NCBI GenBank assembly: GCA_001970955.1
Contig: MPUH01000443.1
Coordinates: 1-54,017 of the forward strand
Origin: Stentor coeruleus
Lineage: Eukaryota > Ciliophora > Heterotrichea > Heterotrichida > Stentoridae
Reading direction: 5' to 3'
DNA length: 54,017 nt
The notes below the pieces were generated by a model. That model had not been told where the DNA came from, made no database searches, and saw nothing but the letters and a program-made list of their open reading frames with translations. The first letter of the stretch is position 1. The number at the start of each line of letters is the position of its first letter. Position numbers and translations under genes: made by a program. This document shows positions 1-10,641 of this stretch, in pieces.

Positions 1-167
1 ATAGGATTTTGGTAGTAGATAAAGGAAGATGTGGACAATATGGTACACCAAAGGAGATTTATGTGGAGGAGGGTTCAATGTTTAAGGCTATGATTACTAG
101 TACAGGCCCTGAAGAAAGCCAGTATTTGCTGAATCAGATAAATCTACAGATTACAAAGGATAGTTAG
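1..167 (+). CDS. ABC transporter, ABCC/MRP-like, C-terminal end (partial)
   Basis: The left edge cuts this gene; about 54 codons remain, read in the frame starting at base 3 and ending at TAG 165-167. The peptide begins RILVVDKGRCGQYGTP and goes on through a KEIY segment, an SMFKAMI segment and a GPEESQYL tail. This matches the end of the second nucleotide-binding domain of ABCC transporters, where the strand after the H-loop reads roughly 'vlvldkGr..E.GtP.eLl....s.F..mv...G'. The catalytic motifs lie outside the window, so the substrate cannot be judged. The subfamily call is inference from this short tail; a full ABCC half-transporter is also possible. Confidence 0.75.
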   Translation, partial: RILVVDKGRCGQYGTPKEIYVEEGSMFKAMITSTGPEESQYLLNQINLQITKDS

Positions 168-1419
168 ATATTAAAAAATAGTTTGTTGATGTTGTAGATA
201 TAAAGATTTATTATATGAAAATTATATTATTAAATATATGCTTTTTTATGTTGTTAGAAAAGTATGAAGAGATTATTTTAGGTTCATCAAACCAATATCT
301 TTGTACAGATTTATTGCTATTCCGTTTAGCACTTAGGTTAAATAAATTCTATTCCTCAAATCTGCATATTTTTATTTTCCCATTTACTTGTACTGCATCA
401 AAAACACCTTTTTGAATTTGATTTTATTTCTTGGAATCATTATATAAATATAATCTTCAATCAATTCTAATTTAAAAATTCATAACTTATCCAATATAGT
501 ATCACATATACAACTATAGTAATCTTCCTAAAAATTCAACCATAGCACCATAGAACTTAAATATTGCTCCTAGAGATATTGGCAGTCAGTAAGACATGAT
601 TATATACTATTATAGTATCTTCCTAGATGAAAATTTATATTCTGAAATTTGTATATTGCTGTTAATTTTCATGATTTTTATTTGCATTTACTTTATATCT
701 GTTAAATTTTTAGTTTCGACATTATATCTAACAAACTTTTATGTTTTCATCTAAAAAAGTGTAAATTCTTTTCATTGTTTACATATTTTTTATACTCAAA
801 TGTTTTGTTTTCAGAAAAAAATATTTTCTTTATATAAATCAGTTATTATTATTCATAGTTTTTCTGTGTGAAGTTTTGAATATTTGACATACTATTTCAA
901 TCTAATTAGTTAATCTTTATAAATTGGATTGTTAATATCAATAATTTTAGGAATTATTAATTCTCTCTTTGAACTTTAAAGAATCAGGTAGCTTCTTTAT
1001 TCCAAATTTTGCTTTCAAAAAATTTATTATCTTTATTAGCTTAGCTACTATTTGGATAAAAAGAATTAATGCTAGAAACATAGAGCTTTACGTTTTTATT
1101 GATTTTTTTGATAAATATTTTTAGAAAGCCTTTCTTTTTCTCTATAAATTTTGATATATTTTTTTATTCAGTGTTGGATAGTATGCCCATCATTTGTATG
1201 TTTAATGATGCGATTAGGATATAAAAACACAAAATCTTTCTTACAAGAACAGTATAAATTCATGATCTGGAGTAATTTTCAATATTTTTTAAAAATCCAC
1301 TTAGATTATAAAATGATTTTAGGAATTTACTATGCAATATACAATAATTGAAGTTTTTAGTTCCAAAACCATACTTTTTACTAAAATTTTCTGGTGAATT
1401 TATATTGTATAGTTATAAA
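168..1419. other. Long non-coding stretch with decayed coding traces
   Basis: I see no intact gene. On the minus strand a frame from about 420 down to 210 is open except for one TAG and ends in tandem TAA codons. Near 1230-1180, also on the minus strand, a short Cys/His-bearing peptide (YCSCKKDF followed by IIKHTNDGH) faintly recalls a B-box finger like the one in the gene at 1420. Both look like relics; neither is assignable. The 1151-1351 plus-strand frame has no coding character. Confidence 0.4.
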
Positions 1420-3303
1420 ATGAAAACTTGCTCAAGATGCAATAGCATAGGCTTATGGTACTCAGGAAGTTTATCTGAAATATTTTGTGACGAGCACACT
1501 AAACTATTTCCAAATCACAAGTTTCAACAATATACTTCTAAATTCAATTCTATTGACATGGAAAAAATTTCAAGGGAGATAAATCATAGGGCAAATTTTA
1601 TTGAAGCTGTTTGTGTGAATCTTGAGAAAACAAAGCAAAATCTTATAAATTCTATAGAAAGATTTCATGAAAAAGCAATTAAACGCTTGCAAGAATTATC
1701 TACATCATTATTAGAACTCTTGATTAAACAAGAATTATCGAATCATGACATAATTACTTTAAATAAAATAATGCAAACAAAAATTACCTATAAAAAACCT
1801 GATAAAAAAAAAATCCTTAATGAATTGAATAATTTTTATGCTCAAGACTTTTGGATTGAACAAGAGCTTAGTAAAGTTTTAAATTATAATCTTACTCAAG
1901 CTCTTCAAGATATTGAAACTAATTATGGTCTCTATACTGAAGGAAATGGAGGAGGGGCTACAGCAATAACTATATCAAATGATGGGAAATTTCTAGTAGT
2001 AGGATGTAAAGATTCAAGCATAAGAATCTGGAGTTTGCATAAAAAATATCAAAAATGTGTCTTGCGCGCAGATAACGTGTCTGTTGATTGCCTTGCGATT
2101 ACTTCTGACAATAAATATATTTTATCTGGAGACTCAAACGGTTTGCATCTATGGAATTTCGAGTTAAGAAAGCATGAAGGCTTTTTTAAAGGTGATATAT
2201 TTAATATTACATCTATTCATTTGACTCATTCTGATAGATATGTAGTAGTATGTTGTAACAAAGAAAATAATACTTCAGCTTATCTACCTGTTAGTGTTTG
2301 CTGTTTAGAAACAAGAAGAGAAATTTTTGAATTATCAGACATGAATTTTATGATAACTTGTGCAGATGTATGTCGAAAAGGTGACTCAGTAATTTCAGGA
2401 TGCAGTGATAATATTGTTCGAATCTGGAATTTCAAAGATAAACATTTAAAAGCAACTTTTGAAGGACATACAAAAAAAATTACTGGAGTAACTTTTACTA
2501 GTGACAGTAAATTTGGGGTTTCTTGCTCACAAGATCAAACTATCAGAATCTGGAATTTGAATAAATTTTCTTTAAGAAGTCTAATACATTTCTCACAACA
2601 AGGGAAAATTGTTCCTAAATCTATAATTGTATCAAATGATAATCAATATCTTTTTATTGGATGTCATCATGGTAATATTATAATTTGGGATTTCAAAAAT
2701 CAAAAAAAGGAAATAAACAATCTTAGGTATTTTTCTAAACCTGTTAAGCATATTATGGTAACTTCTGATGATACTTACTTGATAACCTGTGGTGAAGTTA
2801 GTGAAGTTTCCCCATATAATGAATCAGTGAAAATATGGAATTTAAAAGAACAGAAATTAGAAAAACAACTTCAAGGCCATTTGGATAAGGTAACATGTTT
2901 TGCTTATACAAGTGATTTTAGTATATTAATAACTGGATCTGCAGACCATACGATTCGTAAGTGGAATGTTGAAACTAAATATGAAGAATTTGTATTTATA
3001 GGCCATAATGGGACTGTAACATGTGTTGCAATCAGTAATAATGATAGGCATTTAGTATCTGGATCGGCAGATATGAGTATTAGATTGTGGAACCTTAAAA
3101 AATATCTTTTTGAAAGTGTTTTTGATGGACATACTGATTCGATACTAAAAGTTTGCTTCACTAATGATTATGCTTATATAGCTTCATATAGTAAAGAGGG
3201 TAAAACTATAATTTGGAATATTAGAGAAAGGAAAAAGGAAGCATCTTTTAAGAGTAAAAAGTCTTCTAAAAGTTGGATAGATAAATACCCANTCATTAAG
3301 TAG
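1420..3303 (+). CDS. B-box-like zinc finger + WD40 repeat protein
   Basis: A 627-residue protein. The frame is open further upstream, but the first ATG is at 1420 and is followed directly by a Cys/His cluster (CSRC, then CDEH and a later His), a B-box-like zinc site. Residues about 40-160 are helical and probably coiled coil. From about 170 on there are around ten WD40 blades, recognisable by repeated 'S.D.k.l.SGs.D..IRIWNL' units and GH dipeptides. WD40 propellers are binding platforms; no enzyme domain is present, so its partner is unknown. The last residues are uncertain because base 3292 is N, three codons before the TAG. A short relative with a similar plan sits at 52492-53415. Confidence 0.85.
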   Translation: MKTCSRCNSIGLWYSGSLSEIFCDEHTKLFPNHKFQQYTSKFNSIDMEKISREINHRANFIEAVCVNLEKTKQNLINSIERFHEKAIKRLQELSTSLLELLIKQELSNHDIITLNKIMQTKITYKKPDKKKILNELNNFYAQDFWIEQELSKVLNYNLTQALQDIETNYGLYTEGNGGGATAITISNDGKFLVVGCKDSSIRIWSLHKKYQKCVLRADNVSVDCLAITSDNKYILSGDSNGLHLWNFELRKHEGFFKGDIFNITSIHLTHSDRYVVVCCNKENNTSAYLPVSVCCLETRREIFELSDMNFMITCADVCRKGDSVISGCSDNIVRIWNFKDKHLKATFEGHTKKITGVTFTSDSKFGVSCSQDQTIRIWNLNKFSLRSLIHFSQQGKIVPKSIIVSNDNQYLFIGCHHGNIIIWDFKNQKKEINNLRYFSKPVKHIMVTSDDTYLITCGEVSEVSPYNESVKIWNLKEQKLEKQLQGHLDKVTCFAYTSDFSILITGSADHTIRKWNVETKYEEFVFIGHNGTVTCVAISNNDRHLVSGSADMSIRLWNLKKYLFESVFDGHTDSILKVCFTNDYAYIASYSKEGKTIIWNIRERKKEASFKSKKSSKSWIDKYPXIK

Positions 3304-4013
3304 TAAGTAAGTTTATAGATTTTAAATATAACTATATTAAATACAGGAATATATGATTAGTATTAGTTATAATGATAAAAAAACTATTTATGTAAAAGTA
3401 CTAATTATATATAATGATTTTATTATTTAAGAATTTCATTTGATTGGAAATAAATCATTCGATTTAACAATGAATAAATTTTGATTGGATTATAAAAGTA
3501 AAAGAATTAAAATGAGTTTTTGAGTTAAAATTATTAATTATAACTCTAGTTTAAGTTAATTTTAATCATTTCTTGTTATTAAGCATTATATTTTGAGGTA
3601 ATATATGTCTATTTCATATCGGAAAATANCTCTAGTTTAAGTTAATTTTAATCATTTCTTGTTATTAAGCATTATATTTTGAGGTAATATATGTCTATTT
3701 CATATCGGAAAATATAGAGTATCATATGTATATTTTTATATATGTATTTACATATTAATTTATACTTTTGAATGCTAAATAACGAGTCAAAATAGATTTA
3801 CTAAATTACTTAATAATCTAATCTAATTGTAAAAATGAATATATGCACTTAAAATGGATGTGAATTCTAATATACCATTATAATATAAATATAACTTAAG
3901 ATAAAAGGCAAATCATGCTATCTTACATTTAAAACTAGTATCTATGATCTTTTTTTAATAAGTTTCCTTTCAAATTGTTTAATCAATGGTTAAAGTATAA
4001 TATACTAAATATA
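3304..4013. other. Intergenic, with 85-bp duplication around an N
   Basis: AT-rich spacer without a recognisable gene. It contains an exact 85-bp repeat at 3544-3628 and 3630-3714 with a single N (3629) between the copies; see the repeat entry. Confidence 0.7.
3544..3714. repeat. 85-bp direct duplication separated by one N
   Basis: Bases 3544-3628 and 3630-3714 are identical and the single base between them is N. The same arrangement recurs at four other N positions in the window. The simplest reading is two contig ends that overlap but were joined with a placeholder N rather than merged, so the genome probably carries one copy. Confidence 0.85.
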
Positions 4014-5084
4014 ATGGAAATATCAGTTGATTCAGGAGATGACGACGTCAGAGCTTTAGTCCAGCTTCTGAGAGCTCACGTTCAGAATAAATCATTTCTT
4101 ATTTATCAAATAAATCAGCTTAAGATAAAAAACAGCTATCGTCAATCTAATTCTGACTTTAGAGATTTCCGTGACCTTGCCAATCTCTCAAAAATTCTAA
4201 ATAAAAAGCTCTTAGATCTCAAAATGATTCATTCTGCTCTGAAAGAAGCAGAGTTCAAAACACTTTCAGCTGAAGCGACTCAGAAAATTATAGAAATTAT
4301 CATGTCATCAGAAAGCAATATGAATGGTATTTCTCATATACTTCATGAAACTGAAGAAGCTGAAAAGTATTTATGTCTACTGAGAGAAAAGAATACTCAA
4401 CTCAAGGAATCTTTAGAACTCAAAACTTATCAATATAATACAAACAATGCTATATTGTTCAAAAACTCAGATAAACAAAAAGCTGTTGAAGATCTTGAAT
4501 CAGAAATTAGAGATATGAAAGACAAACTTGATAGTCTTTCAATAGAAAATGATAAGTTCTTTGAAAAAAAAACGAAAATAGCTACTCATCAAAGAAAAAG
4601 TGTTGACAGAATCAAAATATTCCAGCATTTATCCGAAAGTGCAGTAAGGCTAAGATCAAAACTATTATTCAAAGAAGAACTAAAAAGAAATATAAAAAAC
4701 GCTGAAATCGAAATTAATAATCATGATAATCACATCAAAAGAGAACATAATCGCCTTCAAATATTAGAAGAAGAAATGGAAGAAAACGCTAAATTTGCAG
4801 CAAAGTACGAAGTAGAGTTATCTGAGATGCAATTGAAAATTCGTAAGTTAGAAAATTCATTAGAAGATCTTTATAGAGAAAGAGAAGAGCTTATAAATAT
4901 GCCAGATCTTGAGAGAAATAATGCTGAGTTTAAAAATCAAGGTGATAATGAAGAGAGTGTAACTATTTCCTTGTCAAGTTTACTTCAAGGCTTTAATGAA
5001 ATGAGAAAGGAAAAAGAAAGTCTTATAGAGGAAAACAATAAACTGAAACAACGCATTACAAGTTTATTTAGCTCTAAAGTTTGA
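4014..5084 (+). CDS. Coiled-coil protein of unknown function
   Basis: A 356-residue protein starting at ATG 4014 (an upstream in-frame TTG at 3975 is not a plausible start) and ending in TGA. It is almost entirely charged helix with heptad character from about residue 70 to the end: runs of E/K with spaced L/I, for instance EDLESEIRDMKDKLDSL. A short acidic head (SGDDD) precedes it. There are no membrane segments and no catalytic motif. Such proteins in ciliates are often cytoskeletal or axonemal, but nothing here assigns it to a family. Confidence 0.75.
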   Translation: MEISVDSGDDDVRALVQLLRAHVQNKSFLIYQINQLKIKNSYRQSNSDFRDFRDLANLSKILNKKLLDLKMIHSALKEAEFKTLSAEATQKIIEIIMSSESNMNGISHILHETEEAEKYLCLLREKNTQLKESLELKTYQYNTNNAILFKNSDKQKAVEDLESEIRDMKDKLDSLSIENDKFFEKKTKIATHQRKSVDRIKIFQHLSESAVRLRSKLLFKEELKRNIKNAEIEINNHDNHIKREHNRLQILEEEMEENAKFAAKYEVELSEMQLKIRKLENSLEDLYREREELINMPDLERNNAEFKNQGDNEESVTISLSSLLQGFNEMRKEKESLIEENNKLKQRITSLFSSKV

Positions 5085-5191
5085 GTATAAGTTAGGTAAT
5101 CAACCATAAAACTATCCAAATTTGTTAATAATTCATATTATATTTAGTAAATTGATGAGTTAGAGGATATTTGATTAGATAAATATAGAAA

Positions 5192-6469
5192 ATGGAGGAG
5201 AACAAAGAAAGTTCCCAGCGTTCCGGATTACATGTGGACACTAAATCTACAAATATAGATCAATCTATGAATCTTTGGGAAGAAGTCCGAACTGCAAATC
5301 TGCATCCAAGTCGTCGCAGTTATCATTCCGCAGTGATATGGAATGAGAAAATGATCATTTATGGTGGTCACGATCTAAGAGAAGGTCCTCAAAGTGGTAT
5401 GTGGAGGATAGAAATTGGTCAATTCGATCAAGGTGACTGGGAAGAAATGAAAATCCAAGATTTTGGTCCACTTTGTAGACACAGTGCGATAATAAAAAAT
5501 GATTTTTTATACATCTTTGGTGGTAGTGATGGATCTCAAGAATTCAATCGAACTATTCTCTTCAATTTAAATAACTTATCTGCAAGACCTATTGTCCCGG
5601 AAAATAAATCATGTCCTCCACCTCTTGATTCTCATACAGCTTGTCTTTATGAAGATGGTACTGCTGCATGGATGATTGTATTTGGAGGTTATACAATTGG
5701 TGAACGTTCATCAAATGTGTATACATTAAACTTAAACAATGAAAAATGGAAACAAGCTCAAACATCAAAAGGACCTGAAGGAAGATCTAATCATTCAGCA
5801 GTTATTTATAAAGACCAAATGTATGTTTTTGGAGGGACAAATGAAGAAGGAGAAAAACTTAGTGACCTTTGGAGACTGGATTTAAGGACATATCATTGGG
5901 AAGAAGTTAAAAGTAATGGGGATATTCCATCAGGACGTTCAGGACATAGTGCTGTGATTTTTAAAGATGTGATGATTGTGTTTGGAGGAATGAAAGATAT
6001 AACTAAAGAGACAAATGATATGTATTCATTTAATTTTGAAACTTATCAATGGGTAATGTTTCAATTTGAACATCAAATAAAGGATCCGGTTTCTAATGAA
6101 CAATTAGAAGAGTTCAAAAAAAGCCGCATGTCACCTGCTAAAAAAGGAGAGAGTCCTGTGATGAAGAAAAGTGCTGCGGATAATATTAGCCCTCAGAAAA
6201 CATTTACAAGAAAAAATACTGATGGTAACTCGCCTGAAAATACTGCGCTTATTCCAAAGAAAAAGAAAACATTGTATGATGGACCTGCAAGTCCTGTTGT
6301 AGGACGTATTAGAGCACATCCACCTCATCCAAGAGATGGCCATTCAGCTGTAGTATCAGGAAGTATTATGATTGTATTTGGAGGCGACAGACATCAAATG
6401 CCATTCAATGATACTTACGTATACTTCTTGGTTGAGCATACAATCAAAACTCCAGTTAAAGGTAATTAG
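5192..6469 (+). CDS. Kelch-repeat protein
   Basis: A 425-residue protein starting at ATG 5192, 107 bp after the coiled-coil gene. Five to six Kelch motifs follow one another: each has a 'R..H.a.......iFGG' strand and a downstream W about 40-50 residues on (YHSAVIWNEKMIIYGG, RHSAIIKNDFLYIFGG, SNHSAVIYKDQMYVFGG, SGHSAVIFKDVMIVFGG, DGHSAVVSGSIMIVFGG). A hydrophilic insert at about residues 310-375, rich in Lys, Ser and Pro (KKSAAD, KNTDGNSP, KKKKT), separates the last blade from the others and may be phosphorylated. There is no BTB or kinase domain. The propeller likely binds another protein; the partner is not visible. Confidence 0.88.
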   Translation: MEENKESSQRSGLHVDTKSTNIDQSMNLWEEVRTANLHPSRRSYHSAVIWNEKMIIYGGHDLREGPQSGMWRIEIGQFDQGDWEEMKIQDFGPLCRHSAIIKNDFLYIFGGSDGSQEFNRTILFNLNNLSARPIVPENKSCPPPLDSHTACLYEDGTAAWMIVFGGYTIGERSSNVYTLNLNNEKWKQAQTSKGPEGRSNHSAVIYKDQMYVFGGTNEEGEKLSDLWRLDLRTYHWEEVKSNGDIPSGRSGHSAVIFKDVMIVFGGMKDITKETNDMYSFNFETYQWVMFQFEHQIKDPVSNEQLEEFKKSRMSPAKKGESPVMKKSAADNISPQKTFTRKNTDGNSPENTALIPKKKKTLYDGPASPVVGRIRAHPPHPRDGHSAVVSGSIMIVFGGDRHQMPFNDTYVYFLVEHTIKTPVKGN

Positions 6470-6993
6470 ATAAGATATGTTCTAAATATCATTTTTTAAG
6501 TTTAAAGTAAGTAATTTTTGTAATGATTATCTTGTTATGTTTTGACTTTGATATTTTTTTTAATCAAAAAATTAGTTAGATGATGATATAATAAAAATAG
6601 TGATTTTCATTAATGAAAAGCATTATTGTTCATACAATGCTAGTTAAATGTAAAGCTTATGAGATTAAATATAAAGCCCAAAACTGAAAGTACTATTGCT
6701 TTGTATGTAGATATCATTTATACATTCTGGTTTGTATTTTTCTTTGAGCAATCATAAAATAGATACATTATATTTAATAGTATGCTTTGAGAGTATTTTA
6801 GTTTTCTAGACTCTATCTTATATTTTGAAAAAGGATTTGTGGAGATTGTAAATAAAAGAGATTACAATTATAAACATTGATTCTATTATTATTGATAGAA
6901 GTATCTCTATAAGGTAATGCTTTATTTTTATAAAAGTCACAAACTATTCTAGGAGGATAATAATTTTAATACTAATTACACTAAATAATATCA
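6470..6993. other. Intergenic, nothing seen
   Basis: AT-rich spacer between two converging genes (the Kelch gene and the TTLL gene). No open frame, repeat or RNA gene was recognised. Confidence 0.6.
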
Positions 6994-9900
6994 TCAAGCT
7001 TGAAAAAAAGAGTAAAATTCCTTTCCCTGCGACACATTTGGCTTAGAAGGATGACTACCATAAACATCAAACAAAAATTGATCAGGAACCGAAATCAGCT
7101 TTCTTTTCTTTTTATCCAAGAGTTTTTTCTTCTTGAGTTTCATATCTTTAATAAATGGTGTTACTCTTGGAGGAGAAATCAAACTTTGCATAATATTATT
7201 TCTGAGTAGATCTTCTTTTTCTAGCATTATTCTTGAAGATTCTTCTGCTAATAGACTATCATTTTTTCTATGAATAATAACTTTTTCTTTTTTTTCTTCT
7301 TTTAGTTTTTTCATTCTAATTTTTTTTTCTTCAATTCTCAACAAAAGCTCCTCTTTTCTTAATTGCATTTCTGCTTCACGTTTAACTTGTTCTTCTTCTT
7401 TTTTCTGCCTTTCAAGAAACTTTTTTTCTCTTTCTTTATCATTCTTAGTTTTAAGCCACTCCTCCATCACTTTTTTTCTTTTTTCTTCGATTTCTCTTTT
7501 CTTTTGTTCTTCGTTTTTTTTAAGTTCTTCTTCTTGTTTTTTAATTTTTGCCCTTTGGACCCTTTTAATCTCATCTGTTTTTTTAAGCTTTTCAATTATC
7601 AATTGTTTTCGATACTCATCAAACTTTTCTTCATTTAACCGAGTTTCTTTTTGTTTTTTAAGTTCTTCAAACTTTTGCTTTCTGATTTCTTCATATCTTT
7701 TATTAGCATATTCTTCAACTTTTTGCCTTTTTTCTTCATATTCTCTATCTTCAAGTTCTCTTTGTCGAACCTTATTTTCTTCATCTTCTAGTTTTTTCTG
7801 TTTATCTCGTTCAAGTTTTTTTCTTATTTCCTCACGACGATTTTCACAAAATTGTTTAATTTGAGCTTTGGCCGAGTTCAAAAACTGTTTGTCATTTAAA
7901 GACTTTGGTAAACGATAATCATTATCTTTTAATAATACATTTGATTGCCCTTCTGGAGATAGTCTAACAGAACTATTTCTTGGTGCTCTTTGTGCTGAAA
8001 TTGATGAATTATCTTCAGTAAGTCTTTCTAATAATGATAATTGAAGTTCCCAATCAGACAGTTCATATTCTGTTTGCAGATGCTGTTTTACCATTTCAGC
8101 CATGCTTTCTTCAGCTTCTTGCCCCAGTTTGAAAAAGCACAAAAGCATTCCATCACTTAATATCTTACTTCGTACCCAATTATGCTCTCTTGTTTCTCCT
8201 GGTATATAAACTTTTTTAGTAGGATGAGTGCTAATAACTATCATAGCTTTCAATGCTTGTTTTTTAAATAAACTTTCTATTTCATTATCCAAAACCAAGT
8301 TTATCAAATTTTCAGTGAAACCTAATTTAACCACTTCTTTTCTAAACTTTGTATCTTGACATCCAATAGCAACAGCTTCCAAGACTCCAACTTGTAAAAA
8401 CCCAGGGACATTTTCTGAAAAACACAGATTGATAAAACTGTTTAAATGATTAAATACAACAAAAGCTTGAACTCCATTACTAGCAGATAATAATTGAAGT
8501 GCTTGAATTCCAGCATTAATTTGTTCTTCAGACATAAGTTCCCAATTGTTAAGTTGACTCATAACTCTTGATGAAATTGTAGAAAAATCAGATATATCAT
8601 GTTGAGTTGATAATTCAAGTTCATCTTTAACAGTTTGAAGAATATCACGAGTTGCAGGTTTAATAATTTCTGTTGGTGGTGGATGAGGGTCTTCTTCAGT
8701 TTTAAACTTGCATAGAGGAACTTGAGAAAGCTCAGGTATTGGGTAAAAAATGTTTGAATAAGAATTTCTATAGTTTTTTGAAGTCCCATCAGGAGAATAT
8801 ATCGAAGCTACTTCACAGTAAAGTAATTCAAAATCATTTTCTTTACGTGATCTAGGATTTTTCGGTGTTATATGGGTATCAAGAACAAGAGCTAATAAGT
8901 CATCTATCATAACAGGGAGTAATTTCTCAATATACTCATTTGGAATTCCAAGATAAGGATTTGTGTTAACCTCAATCAGCCAAACTCTAAAATCTTCATC
9001 AATAAGAAAATCAAACCCAAAAAGTTCGAAAACCCTATTTCTCTTACCTTTATTCATAGATTTTTTCCCTGACAAATAAGAATCTATCATTAAATCTTTT
9101 ATCCTAGGAAGCAGGTGAGTCCAAAAATTTATTGAGTACTGGGGAAATGTTGCATCTAAATATTCCTGAAAAGCATCAAAACTCAAAGTGTTTCCTTTTT
9201 CATGCATTCCATAGTTTTCTCCAAACTTTTGCAAGCAGTTATTAGTAAGATGTATAAAATTATCAGTAGCTTGTGTATCATATTCACTACTAGATGTTCG
9301 TAAATACCCATGTCTATAATAAAAGAAATCATGCTTTGCTGTTGCCATAGCCCATATTCTTATATCAAATTTCCTTCCTTTAAACAGCAAAGGTTTTTCG
9401 ACATACTTTTGAACAAGCCATACTGAATGCATTGGTTTTGTTCTAAGCATATTGTTAATATCTTTCAAAGTTCTACAAACTTCAATTCCACGACCTTGAT
9501 TTAAAGCTGCTGGTTTAACTAGCCACATATTCTTTTCACAATGCTTAGCTGGAAGTTTCTCTTTTGTTGCTAGACCGTTTTGAATCTCAGTAAATCGATT
9601 AACCATCTGCCTAAATTCTTCATCTTCTACTTGAGCTGTTATGATATACGATGTTGGGATTGTATCATGTACTTGATAACCTGCTTTTATTGAAGATTCA
9701 TTGTTTTGGTAAAAATTACGAAGCGAACGAATCAGCCCGGTTTTTGTTGTGATTTCACGATTGTTTTCAAGATGATTGTGAATCATAATACCGAAACCTG
9801 AAATAAATAACTCATCCATTTGATTATACGCCTTAGTAGAAATTACTCTGACATGATAAACTGTTGGCTTCCAGATAAATTGAGCTTTAAAGTCTTTTGC

Positions 9901-9999
9901 TTCTTGTTCTGTTGCTTCAATCCAGTTTCCTCTTTGTTCGAGCAATGGTCTTATTAGCAGACGGCTATTATTCCCCGAATGGACCACATACTTAAACAT
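6994..9999 (-). CDS. Tubulin tyrosine ligase-like (TTLL) glutamylase with coiled-coil tail
   Basis: A 1001-residue protein; ATG at 9999 is chosen because the longer frame begins at a TTG. Residues about 30-370 are a TTL domain: WLVKPAALNQGRGIE (159-173), VQKYVEKPLL with RKFDIR (196-214), HLTNNCLQK (250-258), FELFGFDFLID (324-334) and VWLIEVNTNP (339-348), the last being the Mg/ATP-binding Glu/Asn pair. TTLL enzymes ligate Glu or Gly to tubulin tails in cilia and cortex. Residues about 480-650 look like helical armadillo-type repeats. Residues about 720-960 are an extreme Lys/Glu coiled coil, unlike the short basic tail of most TTLLs; it could bind microtubules. Whether it initiates or elongates chains cannot be told. 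Confidence 0.9.
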   Translation of the reverse strand: MFKYVVHSGNNSRLLIRPLLEQRGNWIEATEQEAKDFKAQFIWKPTVYHVRVISTKAYNQMDELFISGFGIMIHNHLENNREITTKTGLIRSLRNFYQNNESSIKAGYQVHDTIPTSYIITAQVEDEEFRQMVNRFTEIQNGLATKEKLPAKHCEKNMWLVKPAALNQGRGIEVCRTLKDINNMLRTKPMHSVWLVQKYVEKPLLFKGRKFDIRIWAMATAKHDFFYYRHGYLRTSSSEYDTQATDNFIHLTNNCLQKFGENYGMHEKGNTLSFDAFQEYLDATFPQYSINFWTHLLPRIKDLMIDSYLSGKKSMNKGKRNRVFELFGFDFLIDEDFRVWLIEVNTNPYLGIPNEYIEKLLPVMIDDLLALVLDTHITPKNPRSRKENDFELLYCEVASIYSPDGTSKNYRNSYSNIFYPIPELSQVPLCKFKTEEDPHPPPTEIIKPATRDILQTVKDELELSTQHDISDFSTISSRVMSQLNNWELMSEEQINAGIQALQLLSASNGVQAFVVFNHLNSFINLCFSENVPGFLQVGVLEAVAIGCQDTKFRKEVVKLGFTENLINLVLDNEIESLFKKQALKAMIVISTHPTKKVYIPGETREHNWVRSKILSDGMLLCFFKLGQEAEESMAEMVKQHLQTEYELSDWELQLSLLERLTEDNSSISAQRAPRNSSVRLSPEGQSNVLLKDNDYRLPKSLNDKQFLNSAKAQIKQFCENRREEIRKKLERDKQKKLEDEENKVRQRELEDREYEEKRQKVEEYANKRYEEIRKQKFEELKKQKETRLNEEKFDEYRKQLIIEKLKKTDEIKRVQRAKIKKQEEELKKNEEQKKREIEEKRKKVMEEWLKTKNDKEREKKFLERQKKEEEQVKREAEMQLRKEELLLRIEEKKIRMKKLKEEKKEKVIIHRKNDSLLAEESSRIMLEKEDLLRNNIMQSLISPPRVTPFIKDMKLKKKKLLDKKKRKLISVPDQFLFDVYGSHPSKPNVSQGKEFYSFFQA

Positions 10000-10641
10000 T
10001 TTCAAATTATCATGAAGCTAGTGTTCCATTATTCATCGATTAGAAAATGATGATATAATCATAAGAGAAAAACAATATATATGGTTAATTGGTTTTATGG
10101 GTAATAATTTTTACTAGACAATAAAAATTATTGATGTGCAGTTTGAAGTTATAAAAATATATTTTTATTGAATTCTTTCAAAGTATATGGAGTGGAATAA
10201 ATGGCACTTTACTTTTAATGAATATAATGGATATATTTTATACAGCTAAGATTAGCTTTAGCATACTTATGCAGCAAAAAGCTAAGCTATAAAATCAATA
10301 AATATACTAAAATAAATAATTAAAATTCATTTACTCTAAATGCCGATAAGTAAGTAAATTATAATCTAGGTTGCATAATCTGCTTGAAAAACACTGCTAA
10401 TTAATTACAAGCTACCGACATAAATTTAAACTATTTTATTAATATTTGACTGTAAAATATATGAATCATATATATTTAAATTTTTTGCAAATTTTAACAT
10501 GCAATTCTTTGTGATAATAATTTTTCTTTAATCAATATTAAAATCAAACACTTTCCTTTTACTAAACAGGACAAACCGTCTGAATTACCTTAAGCAGTCT
10601 AAATATTAACACGCTTTCATATTTTCTTTGAATAATAACAT
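10000..10641. other. Divergent intergenic region, nothing seen
   Basis: This AT-rich stretch separates the starts of the TTLL gene (minus) and the kinase gene (plus) and so must hold both promoters. No motif, repeat or small gene could be recognised. Confidence 0.6.

Noticed and set aside
1348..1419. Upstream extensions of several genes to TTG starts (for example 1348, 3975, 10005, 22018)
   Set aside because: Nuclear genes start at ATG, and each has a sensible ATG close downstream.
3292..3292. N near the end of the first WD40 gene as another duplication join
   Set aside because: The flanking sequences are not repeats of each other; this N is a plain ambiguous base or a different kind of gap.
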